A DNA stretch of 39,799 bases, taken from contig JANOPN010000225.1 in the NCBI GenBank assembly GCA_031421855.1, forward strand, positions 1 through 39,799, written 5' to 3'. The DNA is from JAAFHN01 sp031421855 (GTDB lineage: Bacteria > Pseudomonadota > Gammaproteobacteria > Burkholderiales > Burkholderiaceae_C). Shown here piece by piece: positions 20,701 through 27,427 of this stretch. The position numbers and the translations under genes are program-made. Numbering within the stretch: the first letter of the stretch is position 1; every line of letters begins with the position of its first letter. Under the pieces are notes generated by a model, which made no database searches, was not told where the DNA came from, and saw only the letters and a program-made list of their open reading frames with translations.

Positions 20701-21541
20701 GTGCGGCAGCCAAGGCCAGCTTGACCAGCTCCCAATGAAATGCGTCGCCCTTGGGCACGGCATCAAACTCCCTCACGGCCGCCTCGTATGCCGCCTGAGC
20801 GTCGCCGCTTGCCAGCAATGCCTTCACGCCCAGCCAAGTGGTGCTGCGCCGCGCCTCGCTGTCGGCGGTTCGGGCCTTAGCCGCGAAATACAGCTTGGAC
20901 GACAACACAAAATCTCCCTCAGCCAAGGCCTCGCGCCCAGCGCGCATACCGTCCGCCAGCGACAGGCCGCGCTGGACCAGCATGCGCTCCAACGCGGTGC
21001 GCACCAGCACCTTAGCGCCCACGTCGCGCGACTGCCCCAACAGCAAAAACAGCCGCCCCATCGATTCAGCCGTGCGAATTTGCGCAGCAATGCGCTGCTC
21101 CACGCCCAAGCGAGCTGATTCCGTGGCGGCGGGGTCAATGCCCGGCTTCTCTTTAAGCGCACGCCACTGGGCCCAAGCGACTCGGGTGTCTTGGTTCTCC
21201 CAACTCGCACGGTCTTCGCTAGTGACGATCAAGGGCTTGGCATCTTTGAGCACAACCAGAGCATTACCAAACTCACGCTGAGCGGCGAGCTTTTCGGCCA
21301 AGATCAATCGCAAGCTCAGGTCTTTGGCCTCGGTCCGCACCAAATTTTGCAAATACGCAATGGTGAGGTTGTTGTCGTTCTCGGCCTCGCCTCGCAGTCG
21401 ATTGAGCAAATCCTCTTTGGGAAACACCAAAACCAAACCGAGCAAGGCCACCCCGACCACGGCACCCAGGCTGCCACGGTTGAGAACCCCTCGGCGCGCG
21501 TTATCACCTGGGGCAACGGAATACGATGTCTTTCGACCCAT
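17738..21541 (-). CDS. pelB: Pel outer-membrane export protein PelB (TPR plus beta-barrel porin)
   Basis: 1267 residues, somewhat longer than the roughly 1193 of P. aeruginosa. An N-terminal membrane helix (about 25-45, GAVVGVALLGLVLVF) is followed by about 850 residues of TPR-type helical repeats in the periplasm, which bind PelA, and a C-terminal beta-barrel (about 960-1267) of alternating polar/hydrophobic strands ending in FKLQYEYLGN. The barrel is the polymer exit. ATG 21541 (MGRKTSYS) is preferred over GTG 21550 because a clear GGAGG lies about nine bases before the ATG and would touch the GTG. The start overlaps the pelA end by 38 bases. The sequence is GC- and Ala-rich like its neighbours, with no sign of recent transfer. 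Confidence 0.95.
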   Translation of the reverse strand: MGRKTSYSVAPGDNARRGVLNRGSLGAVVGVALLGLVLVFPKEDLLNRLRGEAENDNNLTIAYLQNLVRTEAKDLSLRLILAEKLAAQREFGNALVVLKDAKPLIVTSEDRASWENQDTRVAWAQWRALKEKPGIDPAATESARLGVEQRIAAQIRTAESMGRLFLLLGQSRDVGAKVLVRTALERMLVQRGLSLADGMRAGREALAEGDFVLSSKLYFAAKARTADSEARRSTTWLGVKALLASGDAQAAYEAAVREFDAVPKGDAFHWELVKLALAAAQPSAGAQHVRQAVDINTSPEQLAKLSEEQLQQIQDVAFASADLAWATRVVQAKLIRLPGDVGMREQVAQMAEWQGDATLALKRWRSLATGSAADSVERALDQVFRLSPMLFDDEALLWAWRQRSARRSLADSEVETVVNVFERTGKPEEALAFLDDLSRRGAGEVSPARLVALSGSRARLLLRMGRADEALVSFAAMDAVEALALAQGVPVARLARDDALAWADLLLRRSDFGKALAVLKRYQPIEVVARADPLYWDLLADVAFEARDLATAARAWAALMAASVDQRGAGVLIKPYQAERYIEHVAGTADSLVARSLIVQVYRLHPTDATVFAWIDSLYAAPDPVAIRAFFSALVPADLARLAKTSAFLERRAGLQVALGDKRAGVADYRAALGLGSGAGARIGLWWLLTDLGDKAALRQEMAQSRSAVRALPDHWEVLGAVHLLLGEPRQALSYYTKIAGDKALKKDQDFLWLANFADVLEQSGEASLALRVRRHAHVLLDSVMASLSARLASNRALGNEDAQALMVRVRLGQFSGSTEQARLQKLLGQIARGGVSGSEHSAQIRQQANNLLFSSAMSSGQLDFARQWLWQQHQRRTGDHDYSKLALALAEGDTVALDELMARAFAKFHGIDRYGALRQLKRSSQALNEALALSDMGESPRDEELQQGIQELTLSAAQRVRLSRISKQSAELTQSGTLLQASAQLTPGLRLTGEWGRLQNRSALAQVADREFRLGLDVQTELGQVEAAASTRQANASHSGWRLALSRELGIGARIALEWQVRQASSESAAMAVAGMQSGASMQLTTALSPQLQLQAMLSNKSFETQSGSELGGRALGDVALTYGVRQAYPDVVVRASIQRSVARHGGTVDALAARVLPIGGVVGPQSFIGPSSTGVAVSVGYGSSVQSDNAPGPASPYSRVIRPYAELGVDWRRDNQGQRTAPLLRLGARGSVVGRDQLLLGWELRPQSNAPAAREFKLQYEYLGN

Positions 21542-24413
21542 CGTGTGCACCCTCCAGCATCGATTGAGTCACATCCCACTGGTTGGCCGTGCGCCGAATC
21601 GCCAAGCCCTTGCTACTCAGGCCAAGGTCGGCCACACAAGCGCTTTCAAACTGGGCCCGCAGCGCCAGTGCAGAGGCCAGCGTCACGCGAACCAACGGCT
21701 CACCCGGCTGCACCTGTGTTGCCCAAGCCGCCACACGTCCGTTGGCGCTCTTCAAAGTCACCGCGGAAGCATTTTTAGCATCAAATATGCTCTTGGTCAC
21801 CGGATTCATTGATGTTGTTGCTACTGATTCAATAGCATTCAAATACAGCGAATCGCCAACCCGTGACTGCCCTGCCCAGCCATCTTGGCGAAGGGTTCGC
21901 GCAAACACGGGCGCATCTGGGGTGGCCGATACACGCCATTGACGCAAGTGCTCACCCCCACTTCGCAGTTCCAACTCACCCGCCACCGCGTCGCCACCCA
22001 CCAAACGCGACACCGTCGCGCGTCGCCAATCGAGCACCCGCAGCGCGTACTCGCTGGCAAAAATCGGGTTCAAATCTTGCTTCAAGGCCCAGCCATACAC
22101 CCTGTGCAGCGACGCAATCGACGCCGCCTTGCTGGCGATGTAGGTGTGATAGTAGATGTTGACCGGCTTGAGCCTTTGGGGGCGCTCGGTCATCTCAAAC
22201 GTCTCAATCACGCGCTCAAAACCATAAAACGGCCCCAGCCAATTGTTGGTGTAGACGTTCTCGTTTTGATTGGGCGCATACACCTGGTAATGCTCACCTT
22301 TCATCATGCCCAGTGGCCCGACCAAGCTCAGCGAGGACTCCAGCCTACTGATCACCGTGTAGCCACCATTCATGTTGAGCAAACCCGCCCGATACGCCTC
22401 GCGCACGGGCGCGGCCAGGGGCTGGGTGTCGCCACTCCACAACAGCATGCGGGTGCGCTTACCCGGCGGAGCCAGTCGCGTGTTGATGTATTCAGCCGAG
22501 CCAGCGATTTCGGTGCGCGCATCAAAGGTGTAGCCCGCAATGTTCAAACCCACCGGGCGGTTGTCTCTGGCCAAGCCCAGCTCAGCTTCAGCCCAAAAAA
22601 ACGGGTGGCTGAAGGTGTGGGTGGCAATCTCGACATGGGGCAAGGCAAAAATTCGCTTGGCAATGCCCTCAAGCTGGGGCGACAAGGCTTTGTACAAACC
22701 AGTGGCGCCAACCTCGCCTTGGATGATCGATACCGTGGTGGGCAGCCTGTATCGCTCCAAAAAATCCTTCAGCATCACCTCACTGGCCAAAGGCGTGCCT
22801 GGCACCTCGGCGCGACTGGCAAAGCCATCTCCGTCCACATGCGTGATCAAAAATCGAGTCGCGTTCTCACTGGTGACATCGGGCACAGGCAGCCGGAGGT
22901 CGACCTGCAGCGCTCGCCCGAAAAACGCAATGGGGTTCACCGCCCACCGCGAGCCCTTGTTTTGGGGTAGCTCCAGCTTCCAAAACCGCTCAGCCGCAAA
23001 ACCGCCCCAGGGCGTGATGGCGATCGCATCCGAGTACACCTGATTGGCAGACCGCACCCGAAGCCAGACCTCGGTGCCCGGTGCAGTGGGGTTGCGCAAA
23101 GTGGTGGGCGACAGCTCGCGTTGAATCGGCGAGGGCATGACTTCAAAACCCACATGCGGCGAGAGTTTCTCGATTTTCAGCGCCTCACCCAAGCGCACAA
23201 CTTTGCCCACATCCACATCAAAGGGCTCAAACGCCGCGTCTTCAGGCAGCGAGCCCACCATGACGACGGGGACACCCTCCTCGCGCGCGCGATTAAACAC
23301 TTTGAGCACATTGGGGTCTTTGGGGAAGCCGCCTTGGCTGAACCACATCACCACCCCGGCGAATCGCCCCCGCAGCGGTCGCTGGGTGTGCCGCGCCAAC
23401 TCAGGCGAACCGACCGCAACCAAACTAGCGTCCATGCCCAAGGCGTTGAGCGGCAACTCACCCAAGCGGTGCATTTCATGCGTGGCCAATTGGGCCAAGT
23501 GACCGGTCTCATCGTGCAAGGCCAGCACCTGGCGCGGCAAAAGCTCCACATTGCCCACGCCGATGCTGTCAAGCTCGGGCGTGGCCACCCAAGCGATGGC
23601 ACCCAAAGCGCGTATTTTTTTGGCGGTGTCAAGCGCGAGCTGGCGCTGGGTTGGCGGAACATAGTCAATCGAAATCACCGGCAAACGGTACTCATCTTTG
23701 CAGCGCTTGAGCTGGCCCCAGAGCCAATCGCGATCAGCTTGCGGCACAGCGCGAAACGCCTTCTTGCCTGCGTCGTAGCCCTGAAAAAGCGACTCAGCCG
23801 CAACCGCCCAAGCCAGCGCATTGACTTCGGGCAGGATCTCAAAACCTCGGTTGAAGATGAGCTTGGCCTCGGGGTGGGCGCGCTTGATGTCTCGCACCAG
23901 TTGCGCAAGCCCTCGCGCTTGGTCGGCTTTGCCTTGCGGTGTCTTGGCCACCAAATGAAACGAATCCAGCGTGTCAAGAAAAAACGATCGATACCCAGCG
24001 CGCCAAAGCGGAGTGACCACGGTTGACACAAAAAACGCCCGCCAAGCGGCGCTGGTTTGATCCACCACCACCGAGCCCCAATCCGTGTTGAGTCCAAGCT
24101 GCCAAGTTTTGTCAACCGCGCCAAAATACGACCGCGTTGGGTGCACCTCACCCACCGAGATGTAGGCCGCGACTTGCGTGCGCGGGTTAAGGCGGTGATG
24201 CCACATCGACTCGCTCACATGGCCGGGGTCCACTACAGCCACATCAAACGCACCCAAGGCCTCCCAAGGGATGTCAGCGGAGTAATAAAAAGCGATTGAA
24301 AAATCAGCCGGTGCGCGCTGACTTCCTGCCGACACGAGCGCTTGCGCAAAGACGGGCGAGGCCGAAAAGCTCGCCGCCACCGTCAGCCACAATGCCAAAA
24401 AAAGCTGCTTCAT
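21504..24413 (-). CDS. pelA: Pel polysaccharide hydrolase/deacetylase PelA, carrying an in-frame repeat insertion
   Basis: 969 residues with Sec signal peptide MKQLFLALWLTVAASFSASP (cleavage near VFA-QA). Residues about 35-300 form the glycoside hydrolase domain (GH166 type; likely catalytic Glu207 in AESLFQGYDA). About 520-800 is the polysaccharide deacetylase domain with metal ligands Asp527 (HVDGDGF), His599 and His603 (THTFSHPF), matching the D-H-H triad known in P. aeruginosa. The C-terminal part is beta-rich. PelA deacetylates Pel in the periplasm, making it cationic, and can cleave it. Dispersed repeat copy C is translated in frame at about residues 860-875, within a longer odd stretch; total length exceeds the 948-residue reference by about the size of that insert. 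ATG 24413 overlaps the acs stop as ATGA; the longer frame to 24602 lies inside acs and is rejected. Confidence 0.97.
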   Translation of the reverse strand: MKQLFLALWLTVAASFSASPVFAQALVSAGSQRAPADFSIAFYYSADIPWEALGAFDVAVVDPGHVSESMWHHRLNPRTQVAAYISVGEVHPTRSYFGAVDKTWQLGLNTDWGSVVVDQTSAAWRAFFVSTVVTPLWRAGYRSFFLDTLDSFHLVAKTPQGKADQARGLAQLVRDIKRAHPEAKLIFNRGFEILPEVNALAWAVAAESLFQGYDAGKKAFRAVPQADRDWLWGQLKRCKDEYRLPVISIDYVPPTQRQLALDTAKKIRALGAIAWVATPELDSIGVGNVELLPRQVLALHDETGHLAQLATHEMHRLGELPLNALGMDASLVAVGSPELARHTQRPLRGRFAGVVMWFSQGGFPKDPNVLKVFNRAREEGVPVVMVGSLPEDAAFEPFDVDVGKVVRLGEALKIEKLSPHVGFEVMPSPIQRELSPTTLRNPTAPGTEVWLRVRSANQVYSDAIAITPWGGFAAERFWKLELPQNKGSRWAVNPIAFFGRALQVDLRLPVPDVTSENATRFLITHVDGDGFASRAEVPGTPLASEVMLKDFLERYRLPTTVSIIQGEVGATGLYKALSPQLEGIAKRIFALPHVEIATHTFSHPFFWAEAELGLARDNRPVGLNIAGYTFDARTEIAGSAEYINTRLAPPGKRTRMLLWSGDTQPLAAPVREAYRAGLLNMNGGYTVISRLESSLSLVGPLGMMKGEHYQVYAPNQNENVYTNNWLGPFYGFERVIETFEMTERPQRLKPVNIYYHTYIASKAASIASLHRVYGWALKQDLNPIFASEYALRVLDWRRATVSRLVGGDAVAGELELRSGGEHLRQWRVSATPDAPVFARTLRQDGWAGQSRVGDSLYLNAIESVATTSMNPVTKSIFDAKNASAVTLKSANGRVAAWATQVQPGEPLVRVTLASALALRAQFESACVADLGLSSKGLAIRRTANQWDVTQSMLEGAHDGSKDIVFRCPR
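21792..21823 (-). repeat. Dispersed 32-bp repeat, copy C, inside pelA coding sequence
   Basis: Read on the minus strand, the same as pelA, it has TAGCAACA then CAATGAATCCGGTGACCA. In pelA frame it encodes VATTSMNPVTK. An upstream arm GCTATTGAATCAGTAGC (to about 21836) adds an inverted GCTA..TAGC and encodes AIESVA. No stop codon arises, so the reading frame is kept. Confidence 0.85.
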
Positions 24414-25957
24414 GCCGACTCGATTCGACTCATCTGCTGGGCCAAGCGCTGCTTTTGTACCTTGCCCAAAGCTGTCTTGGGCAACTCGGTGAGCACGTGG
24501 ATGCGCTTGGGGCACTTGTATTTGGCCAACTTGGTTTGGAGAAATGACATCAAAGACAACTCTGTTTTTGATAGCAACAGATGCAATGAATCCGGTGACC
24601 AAGTGCCAATATCACTCGAAAAACCGGTGTTTTCGAGCTGTTCAGGCCTCACAAGCACCACAGCCGCCTCCACCACCTCGCCCCATTGCGCGTCAGCCAC
24701 CCCAAACACCGCGCACTCAGCCACCCAAGGGTGCTCACCCAAAACCGCCTCCACCTCGGCTGGGTGAATGTTTTCTCCGCCCGAGATGATCAACTCTTTG
24801 CTGCGCCCGATGATGGTCACGCAGCCATCGGCGGCGACATGGGCCACGTCACCGGTGTGAAAGAAGCCGTCGATATCCACACTGGGTTGATTGGGCCAAT
24901 AGGTTTGGGCGATATTGGGCGCGCGAAGCGCGATTTCGCCGACTTGCCCCTCGCCATCAGCGGGTTTTGCATTGATCAACTTCAGCGCCACGCCCAAGGC
25001 TGGCCAGCCGCTTGAGCCTGCACGCAACAGCGCCTCGGCGGGTCTGAGCACCACACTCACTGGCCCGGTCTCGGTCGAGCCGTACACGTTGCAAACAGGC
25101 ACGCCACGGTCCCCGACCGCCTCGATCAATGCACGCGGCACGATGCTGGAGCCTGCCCATACGGCACGCAATTGGCTCAAGTCGGCCGTTGACCAGCTCG
25201 GGTGGCTCACCAGCGCTTGCAACGTGGCAGGCACCACCAAAAGCAGGCTGATTTGCGCGCGGTTCAGGCAGTCGATGACCGCGCCCGCATCAAACCGCTC
25301 ATGAAGCATCACACGGGCACCAGCAGCCAAAGCTGGCAGGGTGTGAATGCAAAGGCCACCGACGTGAAACATGGGCAGCGAGGTCAACACCCGATCGGCT
25401 GGTGAGATGTCGCACGCGTCAATCGCTGCGTCCACATTGGCAACCAAATTGCCTTGGGTGTGCAAGGCGGCTTTGGGCTCGCCGGTGGTGCCAGACGTGT
25501 AAACCAAAAGCACCGGATCTTGCGCGAGCGCATTCGGCTCCATGTTGTCCATCGCACCGCCGGCCTCGCAAATCGGCTCAATGGGCGCCACCACCAGACT
25601 GCGATCGACCACGAGCGCGGTTGCCAACTCAAGCCAGTGTCGATCGGCGACCAACAAAACCGGCGTGCAGTGGTCGAGGATGCGACCCAACTCAGTTGGC
25701 GCCAAGCGCCAGTTGAGCGGCACCCAAACCGCGCGCAAGCGGGCCAGGGCGAGCAATATCACCAATGAGGGCGCACCGTTCAAACACAGACCCGCGACGC
25801 GATCGCCGAAGCCAACGCCGTGAGTGGAAGACAGGCGACGCGCGCACTGCGCAACCGCGCGTCGAAGCTGCCCGCGAGTGAGCACCGAAGCCGCGCTTTG
25901 CCCAGCAACAAAGTCGTCGCTGGGCAAGCCGCGAAGAAGTCGGGTCTCAAGGTTCAT
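24410..25957 (-). CDS. Acyl-CoA synthetase (AMP-forming), heading the pel operon
   Basis: 515 residues of the ANL superfamily, which activates a carboxylic acid through an acyl-adenylate and loads it on CoA. Visible: P-loop-like VYTSGTTGEPKAAL, YGSTETGP, TGDVAHVAADGCVTIIGRSK, GGENIHPAEVE and the C-terminal catalytic Lys in LPKTALGKVQK. The acid is not predictable; a medium/long-chain or aromatic acid is typical. Between VVLVRPEQ and LMSFLQTKLAKYKCPKR the protein holds about 20 extra residues, and dispersed repeat copy B lies exactly there (residues about 452-462), read backwards relative to the copy in pelA. The stop overlaps the pelA start (ATGA), so it is translationally coupled to the Pel genes. 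Canonical pel operons start at pelA; whether this enzyme serves Pel is unknown. ATG 25957; ribosome-binding site weak. Confidence 0.9.
   Translation of the reverse strand: MNLETRLLRGLPSDDFVAGQSAASVLTRGQLRRAVAQCARRLSSTHGVGFGDRVAGLCLNGAPSLVILLALARLRAVWVPLNWRLAPTELGRILDHCTPVLLVADRHWLELATALVVDRSLVVAPIEPICEAGGAMDNMEPNALAQDPVLLVYTSGTTGEPKAALHTQGNLVANVDAAIDACDISPADRVLTSLPMFHVGGLCIHTLPALAAGARVMLHERFDAGAVIDCLNRAQISLLLVVPATLQALVSHPSWSTADLSQLRAVWAGSSIVPRALIEAVGDRGVPVCNVYGSTETGPVSVVLRPAEALLRAGSSGWPALGVALKLINAKPADGEGQVGEIALRAPNIAQTYWPNQPSVDIDGFFHTGDVAHVAADGCVTIIGRSKELIISGGENIHPAEVEAVLGEHPWVAECAVFGVADAQWGEVVEAAVVLVRPEQLENTGFSSDIGTWSPDSLHLLLSKTELSLMSFLQTKLAKYKCPKRIHVLTELPKTALGKVQKQRLAQQMSRIESA
24572..24603 (+). 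repeat. Dispersed 32-bp repeat, copy B, inside acyl-CoA synthetase coding sequence
   Basis: On the plus strand: TAGCAACA, a diverged GATG, then CAATGAATCCGGTGACCA. The gene is on the minus strand, so the repeat is translated in reverse orientation, giving WSPDSLHLLLS in the synthetase frame. No stop codon arises. It sits in a loop region of the C-terminal domain that is normally short. Confidence 0.85.
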
Positions 25958-25980
25958 TTGGCCAAATCGTGCGCATTGGG

Positions 25981-25995
25981 TTTACCTAACTTTAC
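25981..25995 (-). promoter_or_regulatory. CpxR-box-like direct repeat GTAAA-N5-GTAAA
   Basis: On the minus strand the bases read GTAAA GTTAG GTAAA, two perfect half sites with a ten-base period, which is the known CpxR consensus. It lies in the 126-bp divergent region, 23 bases before the acs start codon and about 88 bases before the Spy/CpxP-like start codon. The OmpR-type regulator encoded at 26698 is the natural ligand. Its distance suits activation toward spy; toward acs-pel it is so close to the start codon that repression, or placement within the leader, is as likely. No clear -35/-10 pair could be set in either direction. Confidence 0.6.
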
Positions 25996-26083
25996 CCCGA
26001 AGACAACAGCCCTTGTGAGCATGCCTCGACACTTGTTTGCGAAGTCGATTCGACCCAAGCCCATCAACCCCAAGGATCACGCC

Positions 26084-26659
26084 ATGACAGACCACACGCC
26101 TCAACGCCGTCGCCTTGCGACCCTGTTCGCACCTTTGCTGGCATTTGGTGGGTTCGCCGCAGCGACAACCAGCTCGTTTGCTCAACCAGCGCTACCACGT
26201 CCGGGCCCAGTCGGTGACCGAATGGCTCGCCATGGCATGGATCGCGAGGCGATGCAAGAGCGCATGCTGGAGCGCCGCACCTCGCACATGCTCGACGCAG
26301 TCGAAGCCACACCCGCCCAGCGCAGCGCAATCGTTGGCATCGCCAAAGCGGCTTGGAAAGACATCAAACCGATGCGAGACCAGCAGCGAGCAAGCCGCGA
26401 AAAAGGCCGAGAGCTCATGTTTGCCGCCACCATCGACCGCACGGCAATCGAGCAACTGCGTGCTGCCCAAAGCAAACTGCACGACGCGATGGGTCAACGC
26501 AAGCTCGCGGGCATGCTCGACGCCATGCAAGCGCTCACACCCGAACAACGTGCAAAACTCGCTTCGGGCAAGCGCCAACATCGCGGCATGAGTGGCTGGG
26601 GCGGCATGGGTGAGGGCCAAGGCCATCCTGGCATGCGCGGCGGCATGCCGCCACGTTGA
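26084..26659 (+). CDS. Spy/CpxP-like periplasmic protein
   Basis: 191 residues. The signal peptide MTDHTPQRRRLATLFAPLLA runs to a probable cleavage near SFA-QP. The mature part is helical, Met/Arg/Gln-rich, with two copies of the family's LTxxQ-type motif in the forms ATPAQRSA and LTPEQRAK, and a Gly/Met-rich tail (HRGMSGWGGMGEGQGHPG) that could bind metal. The family includes periplasmic chaperones and stress sensors such as Spy, CpxP and metal-responsive relatives. A good AAGGA (26072-26076) lies seven bases before ATG 26084; the longer frame from 25820 overlaps acs and is rejected. It is followed by its probable regulator and kinase, as in cpxP-cpxRA layouts, and preceded by a CpxR-like box. 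Confidence 0.85.
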   Translation: MTDHTPQRRRLATLFAPLLAFGGFAAATTSSFAQPALPRPGPVGDRMARHGMDREAMQERMLERRTSHMLDAVEATPAQRSAIVGIAKAAWKDIKPMRDQQRASREKGRELMFAATIDRTAIEQLRAAQSKLHDAMGQRKLAGMLDAMQALTPEQRAKLASGKRQHRGMSGWGGMGEGQGHPGMRGGMPPR

Positions 26660-26673
26660 ACAAGACTCAAATC

Positions 26674-26696
26674 ATAGCGATAGCGATACGATAGCG
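26674..26696 (+). repeat. Short tandem repeat ATAGCG just before the response-regulator start
   Basis: ATAGCG at 26674-26679 and 26680-26685, a shortened ATACG at 26686-26690, and ATAGCG again at 26691-26696. It fills the place where a ribosome-binding site should be, two bases before ATG 26698. It may be slippage-prone sequence tuning translation, or a regulator site; the sequence does not decide. Confidence 0.5.
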
Positions 26697-26697
26697 C

Positions 26698-27396
26698 ATG
26701 CAACAACTGCTACTCATTGAAGACGATGTCCGTTTGGCTCAAATGGTTGCTGACTACCTGCGGGCCAACGGATTTGGGGTAACTCACTGCGTCGACGGCG
26801 CCAGCGGATTAGCCGCGATTGCGAAAGACCCGCCCGACTTGGTGGTGCTTGACCTCATGCTGCCCGACATTGAAGGCTTGGAGATTTGTCGCCGCGTTCG
26901 TGCCATGGCGCCACCACTGGGCCGCACTCCCGTTGTTATGCTAACTGCCAAGGGCGACCCACTGGATCGTGTGGTCGGCTTGGAAATCGGAGCTGACGAC
27001 TATTTGCCCAAGCCGTTTGAGCCACGCGAGCTTTTGGCGCGCATTCGCGCCGTGCTGAGGCGCGGTGCCGATGCGCCGCCAAGCAGCAACACCTTGCGTT
27101 TTGGCACGCTTGAGATCGATCGCGACGCTCGCGTCGTGCGCGTTGGTACGCGCGCAACCGAGCTCACCAGCTATCAGTTTGACCTGCTGATGGTCATGGC
27201 CGAGCGCGCGGGGCGCGTGCTGAGCCGCGAGCAAATCATGGAAGCTGTTCGCGGACGAGAGCTCGAGGCTTTTGATCGCAGCATCGATGTCCACATGGGT
27301 CGCATTCGCGCAGCCATCGAGGCCGATGTCAAAGAGCCTCGACGAATCCTCACCGTGCGAGGCGTGGGCTACGTCTTTGCCAAGCAGCAAGACTAA
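26698..27396 (+). CDS. OmpR/CpxR/RstA-type response regulator
   Basis: 232 residues. Receiver domain with the acidic pair in LLIEDDVRL, phosphoacceptor Asp in VVLDLMLPD, conserved Thr in MLTAKGD and Lys in LPKPFEPREL; then an OmpR-type winged-helix DNA-binding domain (LTSYQFDLLMVMAERAGRV, AFDRSIDVHMGRIR, RILTVRGVGYVF). The DVHMGRIR stretch is typical of the CpxR/RstA branch. It likely binds the GTAAA direct repeat upstream of the Spy-like gene. It is 38 bases after that gene and 31 before the kinase start, so probably one operon. No standard ribosome-binding site precedes the ATG; a short ATAGCG tandem is there instead. Confidence 0.95.
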   Translation: MQQLLLIEDDVRLAQMVADYLRANGFGVTHCVDGASGLAAIAKDPPDLVVLDLMLPDIEGLEICRRVRAMAPPLGRTPVVMLTAKGDPLDRVVGLEIGADDYLPKPFEPRELLARIRAVLRRGADAPPSSNTLRFGTLEIDRDARVVRVGTRATELTSYQFDLLMVMAERAGRVLSREQIMEAVRGRELEAFDRSIDVHMGRIRAAIEADVKEPRRILTVRGVGYVFAKQQD

Positions 27397-27427
27397 GCGC
27401 GCCAAGTCGATGCTGAGCGGCAACCCG

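Noticed and set aside
22500..24026. Long plus-strand frames opposite pelA
   Set aside because: They are His/Arg/Gln-rich with no domain or ribosome-binding site; typical antisense shadows.
24413..24602. 63-residue N-terminal extension of PelA
   Set aside because: It lies wholly inside the acyl-CoA synthetase gene, begins in repeat copy B, and is followed by a perfect signal peptide start at 24413.
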